Shown: positions 1-8,740 of the stretch, piece by piece
Position numbering within the stretch: position 1 is the stretch's first letter
Layout: the number at the start of each line of letters is the position of its first letter
NCBI GenBank assembly: GCA_002483085.1
Contig: DLHF01000052.1
Location: 1-64,000 of the forward strand
DNA from: Ignavibacteria bacterium UBA7675
Lineage (GTDB): Bacteria; Bacteroidota; Ignavibacteria; Kapaibacteriales; UB7675
Direction: 5' to 3'
DNA: 64,000 bases
Program-made: the position numbers and the translations under genes
The notes under the pieces: model-generated
Seen by the model: the letters and a program-made list of their open reading frames with translations, nothing else
Database searches by the model: none
What the model was told of the DNA's origin: nothing

Positions 1-1
1 T

Positions 2-310
2 GGCTACTCGCAAGAAGTAGAAGTAGACATGGATCGCGTAGCAGAAAGCCTTGCAGTAGACGTACAGCCGAACCCGGCTGGCGCAGGTGAAAGTGCAAAA
101 GTGAACTTTACCTTGGCAGAAGGCCAGCAAGTAACGGTAGAGTTGTATGGCACAGATGGCCGCCTTGTGCGGACACTGGCAAACAACTACCGCGAAGCTG
201 GTGAGAACACCATCAATGTCAATACTGGTGATCTTACAAGTGGTCAGTACGTAGTTGTTGTAAAAACAGTCAGCGGACAGATCAGCCAGAAACTGCAAAT
301 CGTAAAATAA
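2..310 (+). CDS. C-terminal end of a T9SS-secreted protein (5' truncated by window edge)
   Basis: The open frame enters from the left edge and ends at a TAA at 308-310, so only about 102 residues are visible. They form a type IX secretion sorting domain (type A): a PNP motif (VQPNPAG), a hydrophobic strand with the VELYGTDGRLVRTL pattern, a GENTINVNTGDLTSGQYVV strand, and a terminal KLQIVK. In this family the domain directs export across the outer membrane and is then cleaved. Nothing can be said about the function of the missing N-terminal part. A strong terminator follows directly. Confidence 0.85.
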   Translation, partial: GYSQEVEVDMDRVAESLAVDVQPNPAGAGESAKVNFTLAEGQQVTVELYGTDGRLVRTLANNYREAGENTINVNTGDLTSGQYVVVVKTVSGQISQKLQIVK

Positions 311-338
311 GCCTGCGAGCATTCTCGTAGCAAAAGAC

Positions 339-378
339 AAAAGCCTTCCGGGTTCTCCCGGAAGGCTTTTTCTTTTTA
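339..378 (+). terminator. Rho-independent terminator after the T9SS protein
   Basis: A perfect 14-bp stem (AAAAGCCTTCCGGG paired with CCCGGAAGGCTTTT) has a TTCT loop and is followed by a T-rich tail (TTTTTCTTTTT). It lies 28 bases after the stop codon. The A-run on the 5' side could also let it act on the other strand, for the convergent TPR gene. Confidence 0.9.
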
Positions 379-430
379 GCATTGTTCTGATCAATCAGAT
401 TGAGATTCTCTCTTTTGGCGGCTGACGGCT

Positions 431-501
431 GGTTGCCGACAGGCGGCATGTGCGACCGGTGACAGCGACTGAACTTTTGGGCGAAGACGCCCGTGCCACA
501 A
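431..501 (+). repeat. Dispersed intergenic repeat, family A, copy 1
   Basis: It contains the family blocks GTTGCCGACAGGCGG, TGTGCGACCGGTGACAGCG and GACGCCCGTGCCACAA with a variable middle. It sits between two convergent genes, just past the 3' end of the TPR gene. The same blocks recur near 22.9, 40.4, 44.7, 48.1, 51.4 and 63.7 kb. Confidence 0.75.
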
Positions 502-579
502 ACATAGAGAAGAATATCCGATGAACTATGTTGTATGTTGGGCAACGAAGCCGGGAGAATGTATCGAGGCAGGGGGCGT

Positions 580-1899
580 TTATCGGTTGTGTTGTTTTTT
601 ATCAGCTTCGTATGAGCGCTGTTGTCTGATGAGTTTTTGCTCTGATTGTTGCCGTAGTATTTCCTCGCGGGAGGCGTGGTACAACTCGTGATGATAGAGC
701 GCCTGCTGGAAATTACCTTGCTGCTTGTACACATCAACAAACACTTCATGAATATCGGCAAGAAGTGTTCTACTACCAATTTCTTCGGCCAGCGAAAGAG
801 CGGAGGAGAGGTGGTGCATTGCTTGACGGGTATCGAGCAAGCGGGTACAGACTTTAGCAATAAACAGATAAGCGCGAGTAGTACCCCACTTATCGCCTAT
901 AATTTCCCTGCTCACTAACGACTGGCGTGCTGCTTCGAGCGCATCGGAATACTGTCCCTGCTGAAAGTTTATTTCCGCAACACCGAGCAGAGCTGTTCCC
1001 CCGTAATTAGGCGAACCAATTTCTGTGCAGATGCGGATACAGGAGAAGTACAATTGGAGAGCTGTCTCGTATTCGCCCCGATTGAAGTGGAGGGAGCCCA
1101 GATTTCCCAGTGTACAGGCCTCATTGAGCACATCGCCAACCTCACGGTACAGAGCACATGCTTTAGAGTGGTAGTCGAATGCCAGAGCCTGATCCCCGAT
1201 GTGTTCCTCTATTAGCCCGAGCAGAGCCAGAGCCGTAGCTATTTCGCGCTGGTTGCCGAGCTCCTCGGCGAGGCATTTATATTGCTCAAAAAACAGAGCT
1301 GCTTCGGCATAATCCCCCAGATGCCTATGCACCGAGCCTATGCCGCTTATTGCCTTGGCCTGCCCCATAATGTCGCCGAGCGATCTGTACAGCTCCAGGC
1401 CCTCGCTATAGGACTCAATCGACGCCTCATAATCTCCGGAGTGAAGCTTTACCAACCCTATATTTATCAAGCAGGCTGCTACGCCTTCGCTGTCGTCGAG
1501 TTCGCGGCTCAGCAGGAGCGACTGGTAGAAATAGCCAAACGCCGCTGCGTAGTTGCTCATATATGTGTAGGTAAGGCCGAGGTTGGAGAGTGTGGCGGCG
1601 AGTGCGGAGCGGAGCTGGAGTTTTTCTTGCAACGCAATAGCTTTCAGAAAGCTCTGAATAGCGTCGTGATATCGACCGAGCATGATCAGGCAGTTTCCCC
1701 GGCTGTGGTGTTCTGCGGCAATGGCTGTTGTATCTTGGCTGGCTGAGGCTATAGTGCCGAGCTCGTCGCACAGAGCAAGAGCGCGTTGCGGATCGGTGTG
1801 AACCAGCCGAATGAGCAAAGCACGGAGGGCTTGAATCTTTTCTCCAGCGCTTTGTGCGGCAGCCACACGTTGTTCGAGTTGCTCTATAGTCTCATTCAT
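580..1899 (-). CDS. Tetratricopeptide-repeat protein, probably a kinase-less signalling paralogue
   Basis: This 439-residue protein is almost entirely TPR units (about eight, residues 25-400) with repeated NLG, GDY and EAA-type motifs (for example SNLGLTYTYMSNYAAAFGYF and NLGSLHFNRGEYETALQLY). It ends in a short charged helix (SEQKLIRQQRSYEADKKQHNR) that matches in style the linker between TPRs and transmitter in the histidine kinase at 51.7 kb, but stops there. The ATG at 1899 is preferred because the longer frame would run into the divergent gene starting at 1953. No signal peptide is seen, so it is probably cytoplasmic. The 53-base gap to the divergent regulator suggests shared control and possibly a partner relationship (inference). 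Confidence 0.8.
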   Translation of the reverse strand: MNETIEQLEQRVAAAQSAGEKIQALRALLIRLVHTDPQRALALCDELGTIASASQDTTAIAAEHHSRGNCLIMLGRYHDAIQSFLKAIALQEKLQLRSALAATLSNLGLTYTYMSNYAAAFGYFYQSLLLSRELDDSEGVAACLINIGLVKLHSGDYEASIESYSEGLELYRSLGDIMGQAKAISGIGSVHRHLGDYAEAALFFEQYKCLAEELGNQREIATALALLGLIEEHIGDQALAFDYHSKACALYREVGDVLNEACTLGNLGSLHFNRGEYETALQLYFSCIRICTEIGSPNYGGTALLGVAEINFQQGQYSDALEAARQSLVSREIIGDKWGTTRAYLFIAKVCTRLLDTRQAMHHLSSALSLAEEIGSRTLLADIHEVFVDVYKQQGNFQQALYHHELYHASREEILRQQSEQKLIRQQRSYEADKKQHNR

Positions 1900-1952
1900 A
1901 CAGCGGACAAAGGACAGGAGCAGCGATTTGGACAGAAAATTACAAGGCAAAA

Positions 1953-4900
1953 ATGACATGTATGGAAGAATTTTCCTACGGCAATCTTGCAGGTATTCTC
2001 CACACTGATAGAAACTTTCGCTGCCGTGTTATGCTGAAATTTGATAACTTGTACGACAACAATAATTCGGTTTTTGTCCTGATCTCATTCCGAAATCGGT
2101 GTATGCACGTACTTCCGCTCAATGATTTACAGAATGCTGAAATTCTCCGGGAAAACGACACAACACTTCTTCTGACAGGGCGCTGGAAACACAATGCCGA
2201 ACCGGTTCTTGTAAAGGTGTACAGGTCTGTAACTGCCGCTACGACAGAATCTTTGGTTGTTGATTGTGCCTACAGGCAAACCCTTGTCCATCCAGCGGCT
2301 GCACCGATTATCGACTATGGATATATACCTTCGATAGGCACGTTTTGCGTATTCCGCCACGATCCCGGCTCATCTCTTGCCGATTTACCTCCGCGCCAGC
2401 TACAAGAAGTTAGCTTCTTTCTCTCTGTTGTGTCTTCGGTGCTTCAAGGGCTTGCTTTTCTTCATTCCCATGCTGTTCTGCACGGCAATCTTACTACGTC
2501 GTCGATTCGTGTGCTACGCGATGGCACAGTACTTTTTACCGACATGGCCATTGGTGTGCTCACGCGCCGTACCGTAGCCGAACTTGCGGGCTATGGCGAG
2601 GCTCCTGTACCTGAAGCAATTCGCGAGGCTATTCCCGATGCAAGGATGGACCTTTATGCGCTGGGCGTGGCTTTGTACGAAGCGCTTACGGGTACTGTTC
2701 TGTTCGAGGGAAATACCTACGACGTAATGCGCGGCCACTTGTACAGAGAAATTCCGCCCATTCAGCACGTGCTCCCGCGTTTTCCGGACACTCTGGCTAC
2801 GTTCTTGCACACTCTGCTTGCAAAAGACAGGTCGATGCGCTTCCACAGTGCTGCTGAAGCACTACAATACTTAGCCAGCCATGCGCTGCTTCCGTCGTCA
2901 TCTGCTTCTTCACCGCGCGAGGTGGAACTGCTGCGCGCAGCTCGCCCGGTAGGACGCGACTCTTTGCGCTCGGGAATAAAATCGCTGCTATACGACCGCA
3001 GTCCGGCTGGTATTATCGAAGTTTCGGGTGAGCACGGGCTGGGCAAGACACTGTTCCTGCATTCGGTGGGCAGCGAGGCCGCATTAGTAGGCCAGGATGT
3101 ACGGTATATATCGCCAATGAGCCCCGATAGTAATGCTGTGCTGGGCCGAATAGAAGGGATTGCTAGCGACGAGTGGACGACTTTTATGGATACATTACTC
3201 GAAGATGCGGCTTCGAAAGATATTCTGGCGCTGTTCGATGATACTGACGACTGCGACGACAGACAAAAAAACGCCATACGTTCGCTTATTGAGAGGGCTG
3301 GCGAACAGTCGCGTTCGCTGAAAATCATTCTTGCACATCGGTCGCAGTTGCCGCAGATTGGCAAGCGGAGCGATGTGCAAACGCTGCCGAATCTGATGCC
3401 TACTCATATGCAGGCCGTGTGCCGGGAAATTCTCGGACAGTGCGAGTGCAGCGAACAGTTCTACCGTGATTTGTACGCGGGAACCAGCGGCCACCCGCTG
3501 TACATCGAGGAAGTTCTGCGCTTTCTTGTGCGCTCGGGTGTGCTCGTGCGCGCTCATGAAGTGTGGCGCGATGTAGCGTCGCTTCCTGCGCTTCCTCCGT
3601 TAGCGTCGCTTCTGGCCGAGGGCATAGAGCAGCTCTCCGATGATGCTCGCGCCGTGCTGGAACTGCTGGCAGTTGCCGGTGTACCACTGTCTACAGGAGT
3701 TCTTATTTCGGCGTTGCACAGCGATGCTGTCCGCCTGCTGCCCGTTATGTACGGCTTGATACAGGCTGGATATGCTACGTCGCAGCAGGGCTTGTATTCG
3801 CTGTCTACCCGGCAGTACACCGATGTAGTGCTGCGTATATTGCCGGGCGACCGAGTGCGGAAGTACAAACAGAGGCTCGCCGAGGCTCTGCTGTTGCTGC
3901 CGGGTGCGTCGATGCAATTGCATGCCGTAGACCTGCTCGTGGAAAGCGGTGAGTTTGAGCGCGTGCTGCATCTGCTGGTAGACTTGGTAGGTAGCGATAC
4001 AACAAGAGCAGAAGTGCATGTGCAGGAGCGTGCGGCGAGAACGCTGTATGCCGTAGCACATCAGCATGGCTATAGAGATGCTCAGCTTCTGGCGTGCCGT
4101 GTGCTGGCCGATCTGTACAATGCTTCCGGTGATGTGGAAAAAGAGCGCACAGCGCTCGCTGAGTGGTGCCACCTGCTGCGCGATACCGCCGACCGCGACC
4201 GCTTGGCTTCCGTGATGATAGCACTGGCTCAGGCCGAATTTGCCTGCGGCGATTTTGCCGCTGCCTACACTCATGCAGCCGAGGTGTATAGGATGTACGC
4301 AGAACAAGGACAGAACAGCGAGGCGCTCGAAGCGCGGGTGATCAGTGCACAAAGTTTGCTCCAGCTCCGGCGGTGGAATGAGTTTGTGGCCGAGGCAGGC
4401 GAAGTTGTCGCTGCGCTGATAGAAGCAGGCAACGACAGGAAAGCCGCATCGCTTGCTCTGGACACCGGGTATGTATTTGCAAAGTATCTACAGGCAAGCG
4501 AAGAAGCTATTGCCTATTATTCTACGGCGCAACAGTTGTACGGGCAAATGGATGATGTTCGCGGTATGGCGCGTTCGCTTGGCAATAAGGGAATTGTGTA
4601 TCTGGAACATCAGCAGTACAACGAAGCGCTTGCCTGTTTTAGCGAAGCCGCAGCTCTGTTTAAAAGCATTGGCGATGCGCGTGGTAAGCTGACAGCATTA
4701 GAAAATATTATCCAACTCCATTTGCTCAAGCAGGACTACCAGCTCGCTAATGAAATCGCAAGGCGTGCGCTCGATATTGCGCGGATGCAGCAAGTGCAGG
4801 ACGAAATCGACCGCATCGAGAAAGTGCTGCTGCATATTCAGTCGAAACTCCAGCCTGCTGCCGGGACAACCGAGGTAATTGCAGGGCAAAAACAGCATGC

Positions 4901-5858
4901 AGCCAGTGATACATCGGCTGAGTATTTGGCCGGACGCTCGGCAATTGTGCGCCGTACACGCGAGCTCGTTGGCGTTGCTGCCGGTAATGATTCGCCTGTA
5001 TTGATAGAAGCCCCGTTCGGCACAGGAAAGGAGTTTGTAGCGCGCAGAATTCATGCCGCGAGCTCGCGCGCCGGCAATTCGCTGTGTGTGCTGCATACAG
5101 CCGGGAGCATAAGCGAAGAGCTGGACCAGCAGGTGTTTGGTATTGGTGTGCCCGCCGAGCGCGAAGCCGAGGCTGTGTGCCTGCTCGCCGAGTGCAACAA
5201 TGGTGTGCTGTATATCGACGACGTGGCTAATCTCCCCGCGCAGTTTCAGGCGAAATTAGCGTCGTTTCTGGAGCATGGGGAAATTCCAGTGCGCGCCGCA
5301 GCCGGGAAAAGATGGAATGTGCGAATTATCGCCGGGTGCTCGCTTCCGGCAGATCAGGCAGTAGCCGCTGGTAGGCTACTGCACGAGCTGTTTTTTCAGT
5401 TGTCTATTAATCGCATTCTTTTGCCTACTCTGGCTGAACGGCGCGAAGATATTCCGGTACTCGTGGATTTTCTCATTGAAAAATACAACAGAAAGCTCGG
5501 CAGGCATGTCGAGAAAGCGGCGCCACGGCTGTTGCAAAAGCTGATGCAACGGCAGTGGACAGGCGATATCCGCGAGCTGGAAAATATTATCCACCGGCTG
5601 ATGATCCGCGAGTCGTCCGATACCTTACAGGCCGATCCTGTGCTGTTCGATAGCCCGTCTATCCCCATTCATCAGCCCGCTGCGTTGGCAGATGCCCCAG
5701 CACATGGCAGCATGATTACTATCGACGATATGCAGAAAGAGCATATCCTCCGCATTCTCGCCCAGACAAAAAACAATAAGTCGAAGGCTGCTCGTCTGCT
5801 CGGTATCAAGCGGACGACCTTACTCGCCCGTATGAAAAAGCTCGGGCTTATGCCGTAA
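1953..5858 (+). CDS. Multidomain regulator: pseudokinase, P-loop NTPase, TPR, degenerate NtrC-type AAA+, Fis-type HTH
   Basis: This 1301-residue protein has five parts. Residues about 65-310 form a Hanks-kinase-like fold: the VAIK lysine is kept (VLVKVY, K88), but the catalytic loop reads HGNL (177-180) instead of HRD and the metal motif reads DMA (from 197), so it is probably inactive. Residues about 335-560 form a STAND-like ATPase with Walker A GEHGLGKT (359-366). Residues about 640-960 are helical TPR-like repeats. Residues about 985-1230 resemble an NtrC AAA+ domain (APFGTGKE, VLYIDDV, RREDIPVLVDFL, WTGDIRELENII), but the GAFTGA loop that contacts sigma-54 is missing. The last 45 residues form a Fis-type helix-turn-helix. 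An AAGG at 1944-1947 fits the 1953 start. It is likely a cytoplasmic DNA-binding signal integrator; ligand and targets are unknown. Confidence 0.8.
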   Translation: MTCMEEFSYGNLAGILHTDRNFRCRVMLKFDNLYDNNNSVFVLISFRNRCMHVLPLNDLQNAEILRENDTTLLLTGRWKHNAEPVLVKVYRSVTAATTESLVVDCAYRQTLVHPAAAPIIDYGYIPSIGTFCVFRHDPGSSLADLPPRQLQEVSFFLSVVSSVLQGLAFLHSHAVLHGNLTTSSIRVLRDGTVLFTDMAIGVLTRRTVAELAGYGEAPVPEAIREAIPDARMDLYALGVALYEALTGTVLFEGNTYDVMRGHLYREIPPIQHVLPRFPDTLATFLHTLLAKDRSMRFHSAAEALQYLASHALLPSSSASSPREVELLRAARPVGRDSLRSGIKSLLYDRSPAGIIEVSGEHGLGKTLFLHSVGSEAALVGQDVRYISPMSPDSNAVLGRIEGIASDEWTTFMDTLLEDAASKDILALFDDTDDCDDRQKNAIRSLIERAGEQSRSLKIILAHRSQLPQIGKRSDVQTLPNLMPTHMQAVCREILGQCECSEQFYRDLYAGTSGHPLYIEEVLRFLVRSGVLVRAHEVWRDVASLPALPPLASLLAEGIEQLSDDARAVLELLAVAGVPLSTGVLISALHSDAVRLLPVMYGLIQAGYATSQQGLYSLSTRQYTDVVLRILPGDRVRKYKQRLAEALLLLPGASMQLHAVDLLVESGEFERVLHLLVDLVGSDTTRAEVHVQERAARTLYAVAHQHGYRDAQLLACRVLADLYNASGDVEKERTALAEWCHLLRDTADRDRLASVMIALAQAEFACGDFAAAYTHAAEVYRMYAEQGQNSEALEARVISAQSLLQLRRWNEFVAEAGEVVAALIEAGNDRKAASLALDTGYVFAKYLQASEEAIAYYSTAQQLYGQMDDVRGMARSLGNKGIVYLEHQQYNEALACFSEAAALFKSIGDARGKLTALENIIQLHLLKQDYQLANEIARRALDIARMQQVQDEIDRIEKVLLHIQSKLQPAAGTTEVIAGQKQHAASDTSAEYLAGRSAIVRRTRELVGVAAGNDSPVLIEAPFGTGKEFVARRIHAASSRAGNSLCVLHTAGSISEELDQQVFGIGVPAEREAEAVCLLAECNNGVLYIDDVANLPAQFQAKLASFLEHGEIPVRAAAGKRWNVRIIAGCSLPADQAVAAGRLLHELFFQLSINRILLPTLAERREDIPVLVDFLIEKYNRKLGRHVEKAAPRLLQKLMQRQWTGDIRELENIIHRLMIRESSDTLQADPVLFDSPSIPIHQPAALADAPAHGSMITIDDMQKEHILRILAQTKNNKSKAARLLGIKRTTLLARMKKLGLMP

Positions 5859-5898
5859 CGCTGGTCTGTGGTCTTCTGTCTTTGATTTGCCGTTCCGT

Positions 5899-5956
5899 CG
5901 CTGCACCGCGCTGCACTGCCGCCTCGTGGCCTTGCAGCCCGTCGTCCGCGCATTGT
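5899..5956 (-). repeat. Dispersed intergenic repeat, family B, copy 1
   Basis: Read on the minus strand it runs AATGCGCGGAC, then CCACGAGGCGG, then GTGCAGCGCGGTGCAG. It matches the copies at 18.4, 31.2, 61.2 and 63.85 kb, the last lacking the middle. It lies between the regulator and lnt. Confidence 0.65.
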
Positions 5957-6077
5957 TACCATATGTCCGTCTTCGTACCATGCTTACAGCAACAGTCCGA
6001 AGGCGAGCCTGCGATAAACCGCAGTGGTGGCGTGCGGGTGGAGCGCCGTATTCTTTATCCATCATTGCTTATTCGCC

Positions 6078-7751
6078 GTGCCCAAACGCAACATATACTT
6101 CTTGCTCGCGCTGAGCGGCGCCCTTCTGGGCATCGCCTTTCCGCCTATCCCCTTTGGGCTGACCGCGTTCATCGGGTTTCTGCCTTTGTTCCTCGCGCTC
6201 GAACACTCCTCTGGCGTGCGGCAGACACTTCGGTGGTCGTATATTGCTTTCCTTGTGTTTCACGGAGTTGGCAACTGGTGGGTAAGCAGTTGGCAGCCGG
6301 AAACCGATCCCTATCTGATGGCATCAGGCATTGCGCTGTGGCTTGCTCACCCGCTGTTTTTTGCCGTACCTGTTGTAGCTTATACCTTTGTGCGAAAGCG
6401 CCTCGGGCGGGCAACTGCACTTGCGGCTTTTCCTTTTCTCTGGACAGCATTTGAATGGCTGCACAGCCTCGGCGAAGCATCGTATCCCTGGCTTACTCTG
6501 GGCTATACGCAGGTGCTGCACACGACCTTCGCGCAAATGGCCGACCTCGGCGGAGTGTGGATAGTGAGCTTCGTCGTTGTATTTGTGAATTCGCTGCTTG
6601 CACAACTGCTGTTCGTTCATCGCGAGCAACACCGCTTCTCCATCAGTGCCCCCTTGCGCTGGCTGATGTTGCCTCAGGTACGCCCGCGTGCGGTTGGTAT
6701 TCTGCTGCTGATCGTGTTGCCTCTGGCCTATGGCGCTATCCAGCGTGCACAGTGGTCGCATGCAGAGCTCCTCACTCGCACGGACCTCCCTACGACGACT
6801 ATTGCCGTGGTACAGCCTAATATCAATCCTTGGAAAAAGTGGCGGGAGGACGCGTCGCCGTATAGCCAGATGCAGCGCGCTATTACAATTCAGGACTCCC
6901 TCATCCGAGCTGCTGGCAAGCCCGATCTCGTTGTGTGGAGCGAAACTGCAGTTCCATTCCGCATTCTCGACCCAGCTAATGCTTTTTATTTTTCCGCGCT
7001 TCGCACGTGGGTCGATACTTCCGGCGTGGCACTGCTTGCGGGCTTCCCCGACGACACATTGTATGTGAATGGCGCGCCGCCCTCTGCCAGAAAAGTCGTG
7101 ATAGACGGCGATACAGTACGCTACGATAGCTTCAATTCCGCGATGATGCTTACACCCGGGGCGCGGCTTGTAAAGCCACCTGTGTATAGCAAAATGAAGC
7201 TCACGCCCTTTGCCGAGCGCCTTCCCTATGCCGATGAATTTACTTTTGCGATGTCGTGGGTGGAATGGGGCGTAGGCATTTCTGCATGGGGGCTCGGGCC
7301 GAGCCAGCACACGCTTGATTATCCTGTGCATGGAGATACCGCGCGCATGGGCTGTATCATCTGTATCGAGTCGATTTATCCGGATTTTGTCGCAAATTTC
7401 GTCCGCCGTGGCGCTAATGTCCTCGCCGTTGTCACCAACGATGGCTGGTACAACTACACAGCCGGGCCGCATCAGCACTACTGGATTGCCGCTATGCGCG
7501 CTATCGAGACACGGCGCTACATGGCGCGTTGTGCAAATACTGGTATTTCCGGTTTTATTTCTCCTGCTGGCGAATCGCTACAGTACAGCACCATTGCCAC
7601 GGAAATAGGCATGGTGGAAAAGCTGTCGCTGATAGAAGACCAGTCCGTGTACGTGCGCTTTGGCGACTGGCTGCCCATGCTGGCAACGGCTCTTGCAGGT
7701 GCTACAATTCTATTGGCTGCGTTCAGAAGAAAAGAAAAAATGGGAATCTGA
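6078..7751 (+). CDS. lnt: Apolipoprotein N-acyltransferase
   Basis: Lnt adds the third acyl chain to outer-membrane lipoproteins, in the inner membrane. Several N-terminal membrane helices (the first begins right after PKRN and includes AFPPIPFG) are followed by a nitrilase-type catalytic domain. Expected catalytic residues are visible: Glu in DLVVWSETA (about residue 289), Lys in YSKMKLTPFAE (about 372) and the nucleophile Cys in GCIICIESIYP (about 429), plus the VVTNDGWY motif. The GTG at 6078 places the first membrane helix where the family has it. An upstream in-frame GTG at 6024 would add 18 unconserved residues. The length of 557 fits the family. Confidence 0.95.
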   Translation: MPKRNIYFLLALSGALLGIAFPPIPFGLTAFIGFLPLFLALEHSSGVRQTLRWSYIAFLVFHGVGNWWVSSWQPETDPYLMASGIALWLAHPLFFAVPVVAYTFVRKRLGRATALAAFPFLWTAFEWLHSLGEASYPWLTLGYTQVLHTTFAQMADLGGVWIVSFVVVFVNSLLAQLLFVHREQHRFSISAPLRWLMLPQVRPRAVGILLLIVLPLAYGAIQRAQWSHAELLTRTDLPTTTIAVVQPNINPWKKWREDASPYSQMQRAITIQDSLIRAAGKPDLVVWSETAVPFRILDPANAFYFSALRTWVDTSGVALLAGFPDDTLYVNGAPPSARKVVIDGDTVRYDSFNSAMMLTPGARLVKPPVYSKMKLTPFAERLPYADEFTFAMSWVEWGVGISAWGLGPSQHTLDYPVHGDTARMGCIICIESIYPDFVANFVRRGANVLAVVTNDGWYNYTAGPHQHYWIAAMRAIETRRYMARCANTGISGFISPAGESLQYSTIATEIGMVEKLSLIEDQSVYVRFGDWLPMLATALAGATILLAAFRRKEKMGI

Positions 7752-7847
7752 AGACAATTCACATTTTGGCTACAAGAACCATAGATCTGGCTACATTACT
7801 CATGTTCGTGTTCGTTAGCTTTGCATGCACAACAGATGTTTGCATAC

Positions 7848-8729
7848 ATGTCAAAGGATAGGAACGTGAATATTTTGGTAACTGGAGCCACGGGTCAATT
7901 AGGTGGCGTAGTCGTCGAGACATTATTAAAAAAAATTCCCGCCAATTGTATATCCGTGCTGGCGAGATCGGTTGAGAAGACTGTAGAAATGCAAACAAAA
8001 GGGGTGAAGGTCTTCCCCGGGGACTATGATGATGTTCGCTCATTAGAACAAGCAATGCAGAGCGTCGACAAGGTGTTGCTTGTATCAGCCTCGGATGAAG
8101 GCGACCGTATGCAGCAGCACAAAAATGTAGTGAATACCGCCAAGAGTACCGGTGTACAATGTATCGCCTACACAAGCCGTTCGCTGCGCGATAGAGCTAC
8201 TCTGTCAAACAAACTAATGCTGGATCACTTCGGCACAGAAGAGTACATCAAAGAGAGTGGACTGAAATATACTATTTTCCAAAATGCTTTGTATATGGAT
8301 GTCATTCCATTATTTGTTGGCGGGCAGTTTTTTGAAAAGGGCATTTATCAGGCGGCTGGCGAAGGCAAAGTAGCTTTTGCTCTCAGAGAGGAAATGGGGG
8401 AAGCCATTGCTCATGTGCTGCTGGAAGAAGATTGCAATAGCACAATCTATAAGTTTACGGGTGGCAAGGCTTATTCATTCTACGATGTTGCAGACGCATT
8501 ATCTCAGCTCTCAAAAAGGGATGTTGCGTACCATCCTATTAGTGTTGATACATTGAAAGAGAAAATGAAGTCAGCAGGATTACCCGAAGTAATGGTAAAT
8601 AGAATTGCGAATTTCGTTACGGATATTAAGAACGGGCATGAAGACGAAGTACATTCCGGTCTCGAAGAAAAATTAGGCCGTAAACCAGCATCTCTGGCGG
8701 AAGGACTGAAAGTACTTTTTAATCTATAA
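7848..8729 (+). CDS. NmrA-like NAD(P)H-binding oxidoreductase (quinone oxidoreductase 2 type)
   Basis: An N-terminal Rossmann fold with the VTGATGQLGG dinucleotide motif is followed by an NmrA-family pattern (SVLARSVEKT, VFPGDYDD, VLLVSASDEG, IAYTSRS). This matches YtfG/QOR2-type NAD(P)H:quinone oxidoreductases or redox sensors. The protein is 293 residues and soluble. A GTG at 7866 with AAAGGA seven bases ahead is an equally good start, directly before NILVTGATG. It ends 11 bases before an AraC-type gene on the same strand. Both genes are visibly more A/T-rich than their neighbours, which suggests joint acquisition. The substrate is unknown. Confidence 0.85.
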   Translation: MSKDRNVNILVTGATGQLGGVVVETLLKKIPANCISVLARSVEKTVEMQTKGVKVFPGDYDDVRSLEQAMQSVDKVLLVSASDEGDRMQQHKNVVNTAKSTGVQCIAYTSRSLRDRATLSNKLMLDHFGTEEYIKESGLKYTIFQNALYMDVIPLFVGGQFFEKGIYQAAGEGKVAFALREEMGEAIAHVLLEEDCNSTIYKFTGGKAYSFYDVADALSQLSKRDVAYHPISVDTLKEKMKSAGLPEVMVNRIANFVTDIKNGHEDEVHSGLEEKLGRKPASLAEGLKVLFNL

Positions 8730-8740
8730 AGTCGCGTGCA

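Noticed and set aside
6324..7478. 384-residue minus-strand frame opposite lnt
   Set aside because: It is antisense to a clear lnt gene and has the skewed composition of a shadow frame.
7811..7823. TTCGTTAGCTTTG as a Bacteroidota-type -7 box for the NmrA gene
   Set aside because: TAGCTTTG fits the -7 pattern, but no TTTG-like -33 box lies at the right distance, so it is not listed as a promoter.
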